Source: Cladosporium sp. IMV 00045 (lineage: Eukaryota; Ascomycota; Dothideomycetes; Cladosporiales; Cladosporiaceae). From it: 21,787 nucleotides of DNA. A program made the position numbers and the translations under genes. Below the pieces are notes generated by a model. It was not told the DNA's origin and searched no databases. It worked only from the letters and a program-made list of their open reading frames with translations. The DNA lies in NCBI GenBank assembly GCA_001931905.2, contig MSJI02000316.1, forward strand, positions 7,822 to 29,608, read 5' to 3'. Of the stretch, positions 7,578-17,583 are shown piece by piece (positions within the stretch are counted from its first letter, which is position 1; each line of letters opens with the position of its first letter).

Positions 7578-8847
7578 ATGTCTTCCGACAAGATCACCTT
7601 CTTGACGAACTGGTTGGCTCTCCCCTTGTCCCCTCGCTTCTTTTCCTCTTGTGGAAGAGAGGTGGCAGTTGGGATGCTGTTTTACTAACTTGACGAAAGG
7701 CACGCCACGCCGTATCACGCTCCGCTGTATTTGGCCCAGGCTAAGGGCTACTTCAAGGAAGAGGGAATCAAGGTTGCGCTTCTGGAGCCGAATGACCCAA
7801 GTGTATGCAAAGGACCTTGTCTATCATTTGGTCATTATGTCCTAGGCACATGGTTGCTGACTTAGCTGTTTACAGGATGTCACCGAGATCATCGGCACCG
7901 GCAAGGTCGACCTGGGTTTCAAGGCCATGATTCATACTCTGGCCGCCAAAGCCCGTGACTTCCCGGTCCTGTCCATTGGGTCCCTTCTTGACGAGCCCTT
8001 CACCGGCGTGGTCTACCTGAAGGACTCTGGCATCACCACCGACTTCCGCACCCTCAAGGGTAAGCGTATTGGCTATGTCGGCGAGTTTGGCAAGGTAAAG
8101 ACCTCATCATCGACATGAAACCTTGCAACATCACCGGCTCACAATCTCTACCAGATCCAAATCGACGAGCTCACCTCCCACTACGGCATGACGCCGGACG
8201 ACTACACCGCCGTCCGCTGCGGCATGAACGTCTCCAAAGCGATCATCAACAACGAGATCGACGCCGGCATCGGCCTCGAAAACGTCCAAATGGTCGAGCT
8301 GGAAGAGTGGCTCGCCGGGCAAAACCGCCCCAAATCCGACGTGCAAATGCTGCGCATCGATGAGCTCGCCGAGCTGGGCTGCTGCTGCTTCTGCTCCGTG
8401 CTGTACATCGGTAACGAGCAATTCATCGCCTCGAACCCGGACAAAGTGCGCGCTTTCATGCGCGCCGTCAAGAAATCCACCGACTACGTCCTGTCCCAGC
8501 CTGAGGCGGCGTGGGCCGAATACGTCGATTTCAAGCCCGTCATGGGCTCAGCTCTCAACCGCAAGATCTTCGAGCGCAGCTACGCCTACTTCTCCCAGGA
8601 CTTGCAGAACGTCGAGCGCGACTGGAACAAGGTCACCAACTATGGCAAGAGGCTGGGCGTGTTGAAGGAGAGCTTCAAGTCTAACTACACGAATGAGTTT
8701 TTGGACTGGAAGCTCGAGGAGGACCAGGCGGATCCTACCGGCGATCAGAAGGCCATGATCAAGTTGCAGCAGGAGATTGCCGAGAAGGGCGGTTTCAAGA
8801 GGCTGGATGTTAAGAGGTGCGCTTGCGCCGTGCCGGCTGCTGCTTAA
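7578..8847 (+). CDS. THI5: THI5/NMT1 pyrimidine (HMP-P) synthase
   Basis: Four exons, 7578-7612, 7700-7802, 7876-8094 and 8155-8847, give 349 residues. The family makes 4-amino-5-hydroxymethyl-2-methylpyrimidine phosphate for thiamine, using its own active-site histidine and bound PLP as substrates. Seen here: start [23 protein letters not shown]-lysine K62 and donor H66 in [62 protein letters not shown]; and the iron-linked CCCFC motif at 195-199. Positions K62, H66 and 195-199 equal those of yeast Thi5. Intron 1 (87 nt) has a perfect TACTAAC at 7683-7689. Intron 2 (73 nt) has donor GTATGC; intron 3 (60 nt) has donor GTAAAG. The start is in the context GCCACCATG. The C-terminus ends in CACAVPAAA, a short Cys/Ala tail. 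The leader contains a TPP riboswitch, so repression by thiamine is expected. NMT1, nmt1 and thiA are equivalent names. Confidence 0.97.
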
Positions 8848-10641
8848 GGCTGGTTGGTCAGAATGCTGGGTTGGATTGTCAAGTCGGCTTGAACGTCTTG
8901 TGATCTGTGGTACCGACGCTGCGTTGGATCACGAGGATGGCTGGACTAGTTTGGAGGATTGATACACTCTTTTGAATATATACGTTTGATGACATGAAAA
9001 CTTATTGAACTTTCAGGCGAGAGATACTGTATCTCGTTATATCATTCCAAAGCAATCTCGACGTCCGTGACTCCTGAAAAGTCATAATAGGATCTCGCTC
9101 TGCCATTAGATCATGCAGGATCGGCCGACGGATGGATATTCGTAAGTCACGGACCTCCGACTGGAAACTTGATCGCCTCATGAATCATCTAGTGGATGTC
9201 GTTGGAAATCCTTCGCCGTACCTCCGAACTACTCCTCAGCATGACCTATGCGTCACTGTTCACGATTGATGGCAGGCTTTTGATTCTGGGCTATATGGGT
9301 GATATGTCTAAAGCATCGATAGAAGAAGCAGGCCGGCTTTCGTTGCAGATTGCAATGTATCATTGGGAAGAAATCTTGTGTAACTTGATCACTTGAGCGG
9401 CAGTGCCTGGGAAGGCTGCCGAACTGGCCTGGGGTTTGGGTGAGGAATGTATGGACAGATCCTTCGCTTCTCAGAAAGCTACAATCGTCTCGACGATAGC
9501 ACTACGAGAGATGCAGCCAACATGAACACACAAGTGACGCGTGACGATGGATGCATTGTTGCGTACTCGAAGTCGTCAGGCGGTGAGACGAGCTAGAATG
9601 CATCGTTGAGATGCTCTAGTGTATTTTCTGCATTTTCATTAGAATGCTAGAAGCCCTATTGACAAAATGTAAAAGTCATTGTGTTCGAGGTGCGAATCTC
9701 TCATGGTAAATTATTGCAGCCAAGTTTAGTCTGATCGAACATGTAATGATAAGTATGGATGCAATCTTCATTCCGTGAGTTCAATTTGGGCCTGGGTAAT
9801 CAGCACTGCACACTTGCATCTTTTAGCGAATTATTGAAAAAAGGACGTTCGAGAAGGTCGTCAAGGCCTAGAGATGTGAAGATGCATCCCGTGGACTGAC
9901 CGGTTGCAGGCTCGCGTAACATTTGCAGGGCTCACTGCAATCGATTACGTGCATCAAAGCACAATACCATCGTGAAGCCGGATTCGGAGAGGTCGAGGCG
10001 TCCACATGGTCGGCAAGACACGTGGTCCACACGAGCAATATTCTCGCGTGCAGAATTTCCAGTACATTGGTATTGCCCAGTCCCATGGTCTCTCTATGTC
10101 AGCATCTAGAGCAAAGTCACGTTACAACGGCGTTCTGTGGCTTGAGACAACCGAGGGATGGAACGGGGGACAAAAATAACACCTGCAGGAACAACTGCAT
10201 TGTTCAGAGCACTGTCCCACCGTTTCGGGCATTTTGTCAGGCGCCATCTGTACAAGCAGTGCACGCTTTGGGATGTAGTCTAGGCGACTAGGGTTAAGCT
10301 TAAGCATCCGAACACGAGAAGGTTAAAGGCGGTCCTCATGGCTTCGACGAGGCTTCGGGAGAGGCCAAAGACTGATGGGAGAGCTGAAGGAGAGCCTGGA
10401 ACCACAATCGAAGCCACAGGAGGAAGAAGAGGTGATGACTGGAGAAAAGGGCTGGCACCAGGCGTCAATAGTGGCTTTGGCGCTAAACTCTAGTCTACCA
10501 CACCCCATGCTGTAGATCAGGCCGTCGAACTCTATTTCGTCGATCGAGACCTTCGTTCGCGACAAGAACACTGCCCGGTCTGGATGGACTCAGCTACGAC
10601 CAGACCATGTTCGAATACAGCATCTGTGAACATGCAGAAAA
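8848..10641. other. 1.8-kb gene-poor gap
   Basis: No gene is supported between THI5 and the peroxidase. The first 150 nt are probably the THI5 3' UTR. A 66-codon ATG-started frame at 9196-9396 and several 60-120-codon frames around 9868-10571 on both strands have no recognisable domain or splice structure. No tRNA or transposon terminal repeats were noticed. The last few hundred bases should contain the peroxidase promoter. Confidence 0.5.
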
Positions 10642-10648
10642 TATATAG
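10642..10648 (+). promoter_or_regulatory. TATA-like element of peroxidase gene
   Basis: TATATAG lies 79 nt upstream of the peroxidase ATG. An out-of-frame ATG at 10660 is only 18 nt below it and so is probably outside the transcript. Confidence 0.5.
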
Positions 10649-10726
10649 AGTCCATCAACATGTCGTTAATCGAACGAACATCTCATTATCCAACACCTTC
10701 AGCATCATCACATCACATCCTCCAAG

Positions 10727-11935
10727 ATGCGTTTCATCATCATCGCCGGCCTGTTCGCTGCCTCTGCCATGCAGGCAGCGGCAAGACCTACTTCAGACTC
10801 AATCATCGAGGCTCTGGCAAGACGTCACGAAGCAGCACAGCTGGCGAGACGTCAAGAGCAAGCAGCCGATGGCGAGGAAATCGACACTCAAGAGCCTGAC
10901 GTACCTGAACTCGAAGACCCCAACGAAAATAACAACCGCATGATCGGTGACCTGGTACAAGGAGCCACGACACCCGTAGGAGAATCGATTAGAAACATTC
11001 TTCTCCGCACCGAGTCTGCCGAAGGCACCAGATCTCGCTACGTGGCACCGGGTGCTGTCAACTCGAAGAAATGCAAGGCTGACACCTGCTGTGTCTGGTC
11101 TTACGTCTCTGCCGCAATGACCGCAAAGTTCACCGGCAAGACCGGTAGATGCAACGACATGGCTCGCGCTGCCATCAGACTTGGCTTTCACGACGCCGGC
11201 ACTTGGTCAAGCAGCCTCGCAGCGAGCGGCAAGGACTTTGGCGGTGCAGATGGCAGCCTTGTCCTTTCGGGCACTGAGATCAACCGTGCGGAAAACAATG
11301 GACTCCAAGCCATCGCAAAGCAGATGCAGACATGGCAGACGCAGTTCGGTGTCTCAATGGCCGATTTGATCCAATACGGTGCCAACCACGCCGTGGTGAC
11401 CTGCCCACTCGGCCCTCGCATCCGCTCATTCGTTGGCCGCAAAGACAGCAAGGTGGCCGCACCAGACAACCTCCTCCCATCTGCAACTGCCAGTGCGGAC
11501 TCTCTGATTTCTCTATTCGAGGACAAAACCATCAGCGGCCACGAACTCGCCGCCCTTCTCGGCGCCCACTCCACCAGCAAGCAATTCTTCTTCGACAAGA
11601 CCCGAGCCGGCGCGCCTCAAGACGGCACTCCCGGTGTATGGGACGTGCGCTTCTATAACCAAACTCTGGAGACCACCGGCGTGCCAAAGAAAGTCCTCCG
11701 CATCCCATCCGACATCGTCCTCGCTCAACACCCGTCCATGTCCAACGAGTGGACCAAGTTCCGCATGCCCAATGGCGTCGGACAAAAGCACTGGAATGAG
11801 GACTACGCCACCGCGTACACTCGCCTCAGCTTGCTCGGTGTCAACAACATCAACAATTTGACGGAGTGCACGAAGACTTTGCCGAACGCCAGGCCTGATT
11901 TCTTGGGCGCTGCGAGTCTTTTCTTGGATCAATGA
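10727..11935 (+). CDS. secreted class II fungal heme peroxidase (AA2 type)
   Basis: An intronless 402-residue secreted heme peroxidase that oxidises substrates with H2O2. Signal peptide about 1-19 (MRFIIIAGLFAASAMQAAA). Residues 20-105 are a polar extension with two RR sites (LARRHEAAQLARRQE, 30-44) that suit a Kex2-like protease, then an acidic stretch. The catalytic domain follows: distal Arg151 and His155 in AIRLGFHDAG; Ca-binding GGADGS at 172-177; proximal His281 in ALLGAHSTSKQFF; DVRFYNQTL at 306-314. Cysteines at 116, 121, 122, 142, 226 and 381 fit disulfides. Relative to basidiomycete Mn-peroxidase, the two Mn-binding acids (3 and 7 residues before the distal Arg) are Ala148 and Asp144, so the usual Mn site is incomplete. 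It is therefore more likely a generic or low-redox ascomycete peroxidase than a manganese peroxidase. The start is the only in-frame ATG giving a signal peptide, in the context CCAAGATGCG. Confidence 0.93.
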   Translation: MRFIIIAGLFAASAMQAAARPTSDSIIEALARRHEAAQLARRQEQAADGEEIDTQEPDVPELEDPNENNNRMIGDLVQGATTPVGESIRNILLRTESAEGTRSRYVAPGAVNSKKCKADTCCVWSYVSAAMTAKFTGKTGRCNDMARAAIRLGFHDAGTWSSSLAASGKDFGGADGSLVLSGTEINRAENNGLQAIAKQMQTWQTQFGVSMADLIQYGANHAVVTCPLGPRIRSFVGRKDSKVAAPDNLLPSATASADSLISLFEDKTISGHELAALLGAHSTSKQFFFDKTRAGAPQDGTPGVWDVRFYNQTLETTGVPKKVLRIPSDIVLAQHPSMSNEWTKFRMPNGVGQKHWNEDYATAYTRLSLLGVNNINNLTECTKTLPNARPDFLGAASLFLDQ

Positions 11936-13444
11936 GTGAACGGGATACTTTCGATTTTCATGGCATCGGCGTTGTGTTGGACTTTCTTTCCTTTGGTTAC
12001 TCATACCCGGCTGAAAAGGCCTCATTTCTTATTCATAATGTTCATAGACTATCAAGTCATTATATATTATACGTGCAGTCACGAAGTTCCAGCATCCAAC
12101 CTTCTTCAATGCTCATCGTGGTGTTTCTGAGTTGGCGGCGTCTGAGCCATCGCCTCGAACGATCATTCAAAGATTGACTGAGTCATTAAGCGCGCTCTTG
12201 AGTGTATACGCTAACGATAATTCCTTACCATCTATCGCCTAGATGCCATGACGGGCATTCATCCATATCGCAACCTGTTCGCAAGCTAGACTATCCATGC
12301 AGCCATATGTTCCAGTAGTCGCCATGCAAACCGATAGCACTCGGTCTTCATGCCAGTCTACTGCAAATGCATGCACGCATAACGGCCACAGCTGGGCAAT
12401 AAAGCTTCGAGAAAAAAGCCCAGTCCAGCCAGATCGTCGCCGCCGCACAGCGCCACAACCGCGCACGGTGCGGCGCATCCTGTCACGCAGGCACACAGAG
12501 ATAGAAGCGGCGTGGGCGGTCAGGAACAGGTAACTTTGATTTGAATATAGTTGATTTCCAAATTAATTGTGAAAAGGGAAAAACGAAAAGCAAACTCGAC
12601 GAAGCAGGAATCAAAACTTCGACCAAGATCCAAGCGAACAAGATCACGATCCAGATCCAGATCCCCGGTCTCCACTCTCACTTTTGGCCGCCCCACGCAA
12701 ACAAGCATGCCAACACTGCACTTTCCCAGACGAGCCAAAGACCTGACAGCCCGACAACCTGGAACGATGGGAGCAGGAACCCCGCGTGATCCTCGCTCGC
12801 CTCGGCAGGCAAGCGAGGCCCTAAAACTGTCAATCCTGGTTCGGCCAATGGAGGTTGTGTGGCGCTTGAGTGGGCTGTTTTGGTGGTTTTTGGATATCGT
12901 GACTTGTTTGTATGGAGTGTTTGTGGGGGTTCTGGATGGCTTGGGGGGGATGGGGTGGGCGGGTATTGCGGTCTGTTGAAGTGAACGGGAATGCGAAGAG
13001 TGGAGTCGATTGCTGGTTGGAGTTGAGGATTGGAATGGATTGATTGAGGGAACAGTGTATGGTTCTGAAGCTGGCCTCAGGATCGCTTGGTCGGAATGAT
13101 CTTTTGCAGAGATGAAATCATCTTATCAGACAGACTCAATTGTGAGAGACATCAATGCAGAGATAGTTGTATGTAACATCTTGATTTTGTATCGAACAAT
13201 TTACCTAAAGAATGTGATGCCCGTGACCGAAAACGCCAGAGACCAAACGCCCTGAAGAAAGAAAACACGCCTATAAACAGTATGAACACGTTCTGTTGTT
13301 TCCCATGCATTTATCCCCCAAATGGAATCTGCTGTCTTGCGATCCCATTTCTCCGAAACGCCGTGCTAATCCCGCCCCCATTATCCCTCATGATCTGTGA
13401 ATTTCGTGGTATAGCATGATTTCCGTGCATCTGAGATGCCGGAT
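11936..13444. other. 1.5-kb gap between convergent genes
   Basis: The peroxidase (+) and the multicopper oxidase (-) converge here, so both 3' UTRs lie in this gap. That leaves about 1 kb unexplained. A 142-codon frame at 12551-12979 ends in a hydrophobic Trp/Gly/Val stretch, but it comes from G/T-rich sequence and has no family match I recognise. A hairpin lies at 12791-12818 and short GATCCA-type hexamer repeats at about 12627-12663. Confidence 0.5.
12791..12818. repeat. 12-bp hairpin with tetraloop
   Basis: CCTCGCTCGCCT (12791-12802) and AGGCAAGCGAGG (12807-12818) are reverse complements except for one position, around a CGGC loop. Stable in RNA on either strand. It lies between two convergent genes, so it could be structural RNA, a 3'-end element or chance. 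Confidence 0.5.
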
Positions 13445-15409
13445 TTACCTCCTGGTGGTGGTCTTCGCGGTAGTCTTCGCGGTGGTCTTCGCGGTGGTCT
13501 TCGCGGTGGTCTTAGCGGTGGTCTTGAGGGTGGTGGTCACTGGCTTCGCAACAGTGGTGAAACCGCTGGAAGTAGTAGCAGCTGTAGTCGCGGCGCCTGA
13601 CGTAGTGGTAGAAGTGCCAGCGGCAGGGCTTGCAGAGGTGGCAAGAGTGGTCGAAGTGACAGCAGCTCCTGAAGAGGTGGAAGTAGAAGCGCTGCCGCTG
13701 CCGGAGGAGGCGGTCTTCCAGTAGGCCTCAAGGCGAGACTCGACTGCGTTGACGTTGCGGTAGGCCTCGAGGCCGTCGAAAAATTCCATCTTTTTCTGGA
13801 TGGCTTCTTCAGAGAAGTCGCCGCTACGGTTATCGAGATCGCTTTGAGAGAACGACTTGGCGCGGTAGCGGTCCTCCATGGGGTCGATGAAGGAAGTCTT
13901 CTCATCGTAGCCGAGATCGGCAAGAGCGGTCACGTTCATGGCAGCCATCATCTCGTGGTCCTCGTGGATCAGGTTGTGGCAATGGAACATGTAGAGACCG
14001 TCCCAGGGCGCATAGCGGGCGATGACCTCGACCTCTTCGTTTGTGTTCAACCAGACCACATCCTTCAAAGCAGCAGCCTCGTAGGGAAGAACCTTGTTGC
14101 GTGCGCCTCCCTTGCGGCTAACCACCTGGAAATCTACGAGGTGGATGTGAATTGGGTGTGTCCAGCCTCCAGAACCGTTCTTCAGGATCCACCTCTCGAC
14201 AGAGCCACGCTTCGGCTTAGCCAGGACACGTGATTCAGGTCCATCGGCCCAGGTCACGCCGTTGATCTTCCACTGGCTACCCTGGCGTTGGAACTCGAAG
14301 GAGTGGTCAACGGTGGCCTTGTTGGGTGGAAAATTGACAGTGCGGAGCGTGGCAGGCAGCTCGTCGTTCTTTGTGTCGTCGCTAACGGTGTTGCCAACCA
14401 TGAATCGCATGACCTTATCAGTGTGCAGGTAAGGGTCAACATCAGCGACCTTGGCATTGGACCTGAGCGTGACATTCTGGCCCTTGTAGGCACTGAAATC
14501 GAAGACAACTTCCCAGCGCTCAGCCATCGAGATGTCGAGCTGTGTAGTGTCGACGGGCTTGGTGAGCAGCCCCGCGTCGGAGCCAACCACCTTCATGTTG
14601 GCACGGGTGCCAGACTTTGCACGGTTGGGCTCGAAGTAAAGCTCAAAAGAGCGAGAGATAGCCGCATTGAGGAAGCGCAGCCTATACTTGCGAGGCTCAA
14701 CTTTGTGGAATGGCCAAGGTTGACCGTTGACGTGGATGACATCGCCAAACAGGTTCTTGTCTTCGCCGTTGGCCTCCGGGCTCCAAAGGGTGCCGTCCTT
14801 ATTGTATCGCTTAGAGGTGAGAGCGAGGGGCAGGTCGTATTTGCCTTGAGGAAGACCCTTCACGGCCTCTTCTTCCTCATCGTGGAGAATGTAGAAGCCA
14901 GCTTGACCCATGTATGCATTCTCAGCGGTGTGCTCAATGGCATGATCGTGGTACCAGAGGGTTCTGGCAGCTTGGGAGTTGGGATAGTAGTAGTCCTTGT
15001 ACTGGCCAACTTCGGTAACATCATCAGCCCAGCCGTCGAATGGGGCTCTCGAGTATGATCCGTGCAGATGGACTGAGTTGGTGCGGTCAGAGTGGTTGAT
15101 GAATCGAACAACGGCTTCCGTCCCCTTCCTCATCATGAAGGTTGGGCCTGGAGCCATGCCATCGTATCCAACCAGGCGAGTCTTGCCAAGGTTAGGATAG
15201 ACTTGCTGCTCGAAGGGCTTGATGTCGACCTCGTAGTAGTCGATGGTTCGGCCACCGACGGTGTAGGACTTGACCTTCTCTTTGATCGGAGCAATGGGCA
15301 GTGGTGCTGAGTAGAGATTGGTATAAGGCGGGCTGTCCCAGTCTTTGGCAGAGGCCAATGGGATTGCCAGCGCGGCGAGGGCGCAAGCCGCTGAAAGGAT
15401 GCCAGGCAT
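13445..15409 (-). CDS. secreted bilirubin oxidase-like multicopper oxidase
   Basis: An intronless 654-residue secreted multicopper oxidase resembling Myrothecium bilirubin oxidase; such enzymes reduce O2 to water while oxidising tetrapyrroles, phenols or metals. Signal peptide about 1-21 (MPGILSAACALAALAIPLAS). Copper ligands appear in the canonical order: HLHG (114-117), WYHDH (152-156), HPIHIH (418-423) and the HCHNLIHEDHEMM segment (477-489) with T1 Cys478, His483 and axial Met488. The HCHNLIHED form is characteristic of bilirubin oxidases rather than laccases. After about 565 the protein becomes a Ser/Thr/Ala tail, ending in five KTTA units and RR; family members normally lack that repeat. 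The start at 15407-15409 was chosen because it begins the signal peptide, in an AAACATGCC context; an in-frame ATG at 15481 adds 24 residues that spoil it. It converges with the peroxidase. Confidence 0.94.
   Translation of the reverse strand: MPGILSAACALAALAIPLASAKDWDSPPYTNLYSAPLPIAPIKEKVKSYTVGGRTIDYYEVDIKPFEQQVYPNLGKTRLVGYDGMAPGPTFMMRKGTEAVVRFINHSDRTNSVHLHGSYSRAPFDGWADDVTEVGQYKDYYYPNSQAARTLWYHDHAIEHTAENAYMGQAGFYILHDEEEEAVKGLPQGKYDLPLALTSKRYNKDGTLWSPEANGEDKNLFGDVIHVNGQPWPFHKVEPRKYRLRFLNAAISRSFELYFEPNRAKSGTRANMKVVGSDAGLLTKPVDTTQLDISMAERWEVVFDFSAYKGQNVTLRSNAKVADVDPYLHTDKVMRFMVGNTVSDDTKNDELPATLRTVNFPPNKATVDHSFEFQRQGSQWKINGVTWADGPESRVLAKPKRGSVERWILKNGSGGWTHPIHIHLVDFQVVSRKGGARNKVLPYEAAALKDVVWLNTNEEVEVIARYAPWDGLYMFHCHNLIHEDHEMMAAMNVTALADLGYDEKTSFIDPMEDRYRAKSFSQSDLDNRSGDFSEEAIQKKMEFFDGLEAYRNVNAVESRLEAYWKTASSGSGSASTSTSSGAAVTSTTLATSASPAAGTSTTTSGAATTAATTSSGFTTVAKPVTTTLKTTAKTTAKTTAKTTAKTTAKTTTRR
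13457..13525. repeat. 12-nt coding minisatellite in oxidase tail
   Basis: The unit CTTCGCGGTGGT (plus strand) recurs five times from 13463 to 13522, with only one or two substitutions, and partial units flank it. On the coding strand it gives Lys-Ala/Thr-Thr repeats. In-frame length means copy number can change without a frameshift. Confidence 0.9.
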
Positions 15410-17458
15410 GTTTGCCTTTGATGAAGTGAATGTAGGAAGGTAATTACAAACGAAGGTTGTGTGATGAGCTGGAATGAGCAAGTTCGGATGTGAAGAACAG
15501 GTGGTCTTATATCAATGCAGGTTCGCCACATCGAAATACAAGCCAGTGTCTTCAGAGCCTTGATGGTATCGGAGTTCGCCATACAGGAATGCCCAGAGGA
15601 ACGAGACCGTGTACTGCACGCCACGTGTGAGTCCCAATTGCATGGAAGGGCGTTGTAAGGTCTTGCTGCCAAGACGAGCGGCATCGTGAATAGTGAATCT
15701 GGACTGTAGCTTGACATAGACCTAAGCAGTGAGACAGATCTCGAGCAAAACTGTTCCGTTTTGGAAGTCAGGGCTTGATCGCCCATCCGGCCTCTCTGCC
15801 GTGAGGAACGATACGAGGGTTTGCAGTGGGCAGGATTCCGACGGGCTGCCCTCGCCCTCCCCGGATATCCACTATGGAGACTCGATTAGCCAAGAAATGA
15901 TTAACAAGATGCGAGAGCTTATCGCTAGACGACAAGGGTGTCACATCAATCGTTCTTACGGCTTGGCGATGCTAGCTGTCTCTGTATAGTCATCAGTCAA
16001 ACCTTGCTCTGGACGAAGGCTAGGGCTCGTTTTTGCAAGAGCCGAGAGCCCTGCAACGGCTGCTAGCGGAATGATCCAGTCCAGTATATGCTTTACCACG
16101 TGGTGAGGCTGCGGTGGGCGGCGGTCCAGCCATCGAGAAAGCCATCCAACGCCCATAGGCGGCGCCGCTTGCCAATTTGGTGATAGCCATGGGGTTATTC
16201 TAGTCGATAATTGGTGTCGTAATGCATGTCGCGAAAGCGGAGTCGACAGCATAGCAAAAATTCGATAGTGCTACCAAGGCTACCACCTCGTGCAGTCACG
16301 CCAGATAGTGCAATGCAGCAACAGAACGACCACGAGACCGCAGTCCTGCAGGGATGGCGGCCATCGACATTGCACTCGCACGTTGTATGAAGGCATGTGT
16401 CAGGCTGAGAAGCTGCAGCTCGAGTGGGATGTCTCTGTCTTCACGGAGATTTGACAGTGGACGGGAACTACTCGAAGGGCTCGACGCACGTGTCCGGTTC
16501 CATGGTATGCGTCAGACAAAAGAACGTGGCGATGCAGATGCAAGTGGGTGGTTCAGGCCAGGTACGAAATGCCCGACTGAATGGATTCTGGGACAGGGCG
16601 AGACGTCTGAGCCGCATGCGAGTTGAGCAAGGCGAGACGTTTGCCGGAAGAATCCGATCTCGGCCGGGTCGAAGGCCTTCCCCACGAAGTCGGGGAAGAG
16701 CCCACGCAGCCGGTACACTAGCCTCAGACGGCGTCAAGTCAAAAGAGGAAGCCAAACTTCGCGTGGATGGGGTGGTGGTGGCGTGTGGACGTCTAGAGCC
16801 AGAACATGCCGAATGCGGTCTCAGAGTTGGCAGATTCGCTTGTTGTGCGCCTGGAGGCGCAAAGCCCGCCGTTGCAAACAACACATTGTGCACGTCGAAC
16901 AATGTTCCGCCACGACCGGTTGTTCGAGTCCACTTGGCATGGTTGGTGGCCTTGTGGAATACGAGTTCTTCCAGAGGCCTCTGCCTTCACTTCCAAACCC
17001 TCTGATCCCTGGCAATAGGTAGGAGGTAGCAATCTGGGGTCTCCGCAATCCTGGCATAGAGTGCTAATTCTGAACCAAGTGCTTCGGGCCGTTAGCGACG
17101 GCTGCCCTCATTCGGTATTGACAGACGGGTGATCTGCCTGGATCTTCCTCAAGCGAGCGGTGAGGATCGCTGGAAGGCTCGGAAGGCTTGGGCAAAGGCT
17201 TGCTGCCACCTGAGCCGCTTACCTGCATGGCTCTGCTGCCAGGGTTTGGTAAACCATGTGCTGGTCACGATACTGGACCCGGGTTTTGGAATCCAATACC
17301 AAGAAATCCAAGACACCCAAGACACCCAGACTGCTCTTGCATACAGACTTGCTGCATTCTTGTTATTGAGCCAAGTTTAGCAAGATGGTATAGCCATGAT
17401 CAAGCGAAAATGGCGGTTCTGGGTCTGTCTGTCGACTTGTCAGCTTCATTCAGAAAAC
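15410..17458. other. 2-kb gene-poor gap, divergent promoters
   Basis: The oxidase (-) and the PKD-like gene (+) diverge from this gap, so it holds both promoters. Open frames of 60-217 codons occur on both strands, but those I examined begin at non-ATG codons or carry no domain. A minus-strand 98-codon frame (15956-16252) contains one hydrophobic segment near its end. A small hairpin, CTTCCCC/GGGGAAG, lies at 16677-16698. No gene is supported. Confidence 0.5.
15506..15511 (-). promoter_or_regulatory. TATA-like element of oxidase gene
   Basis: TATAAG on the minus strand, in GATATAAGACC, lies about 100 nt upstream of the chosen oxidase ATG. The spacing fits a short fungal leader and supports the downstream start. 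Confidence 0.5.
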
Positions 17459-17465
17459 ATATATG
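17459..17465 (+). promoter_or_regulatory. TATA-like element of PKD-like gene
   Basis: TATATGA lies about 120 nt before the chosen ATG and is followed by a strongly CT-rich leader. An in-frame ATG at 17467 is immediately below it and so is unlikely to be transcribed. Confidence 0.4.
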
Positions 17466-17583
17466 AATGGCTCCGTCGACGTTGTACCTTTCTTTTTGTA
17501 TCTTCATCCACAAAAGCCTTCTTTCACTCCACCAAACTCTCTCACACTCGCTTCGTTCTATCACTCTTTGGCACTCGTTTGCA

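Noticed and set aside
9196..9396. 66-codon ATG-started frame
   Set aside because: Reasonable amino-acid mix but no recognisable domain, splice context or leader. Not enough to call a gene.
9680..9710. TTCGA-containing segment resembling a tRNA T-loop (also at 16924, 18040 and 20100)
   Set aside because: The flanks do not form the T stem, and no matching D arm, anticodon arm or acceptor stem was found.
12551..12979. 142-codon frame ending in a hydrophobic Trp/Gly/Val stretch
   Set aside because: The hydrophobicity follows from G/T-rich sequence, and the first half is Arg/Ser-rich with no domain. It does not look like a real membrane protein.
15956..16252. 98-codon minus-strand frame with one hydrophobic segment, vaguely like the N-terminus of a PAP2-type phosphatase
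   Set aside because: The resemblance is only to a short transmembrane stretch. No phosphatase motifs were found downstream, so a relic cannot be supported.
16424..17005. 193-codon plus-strand frame and 144-codon minus-strand frame
   Set aside because: The plus frame starts at a non-ATG codon, the two overlap heavily and neither has a recognisable motif.
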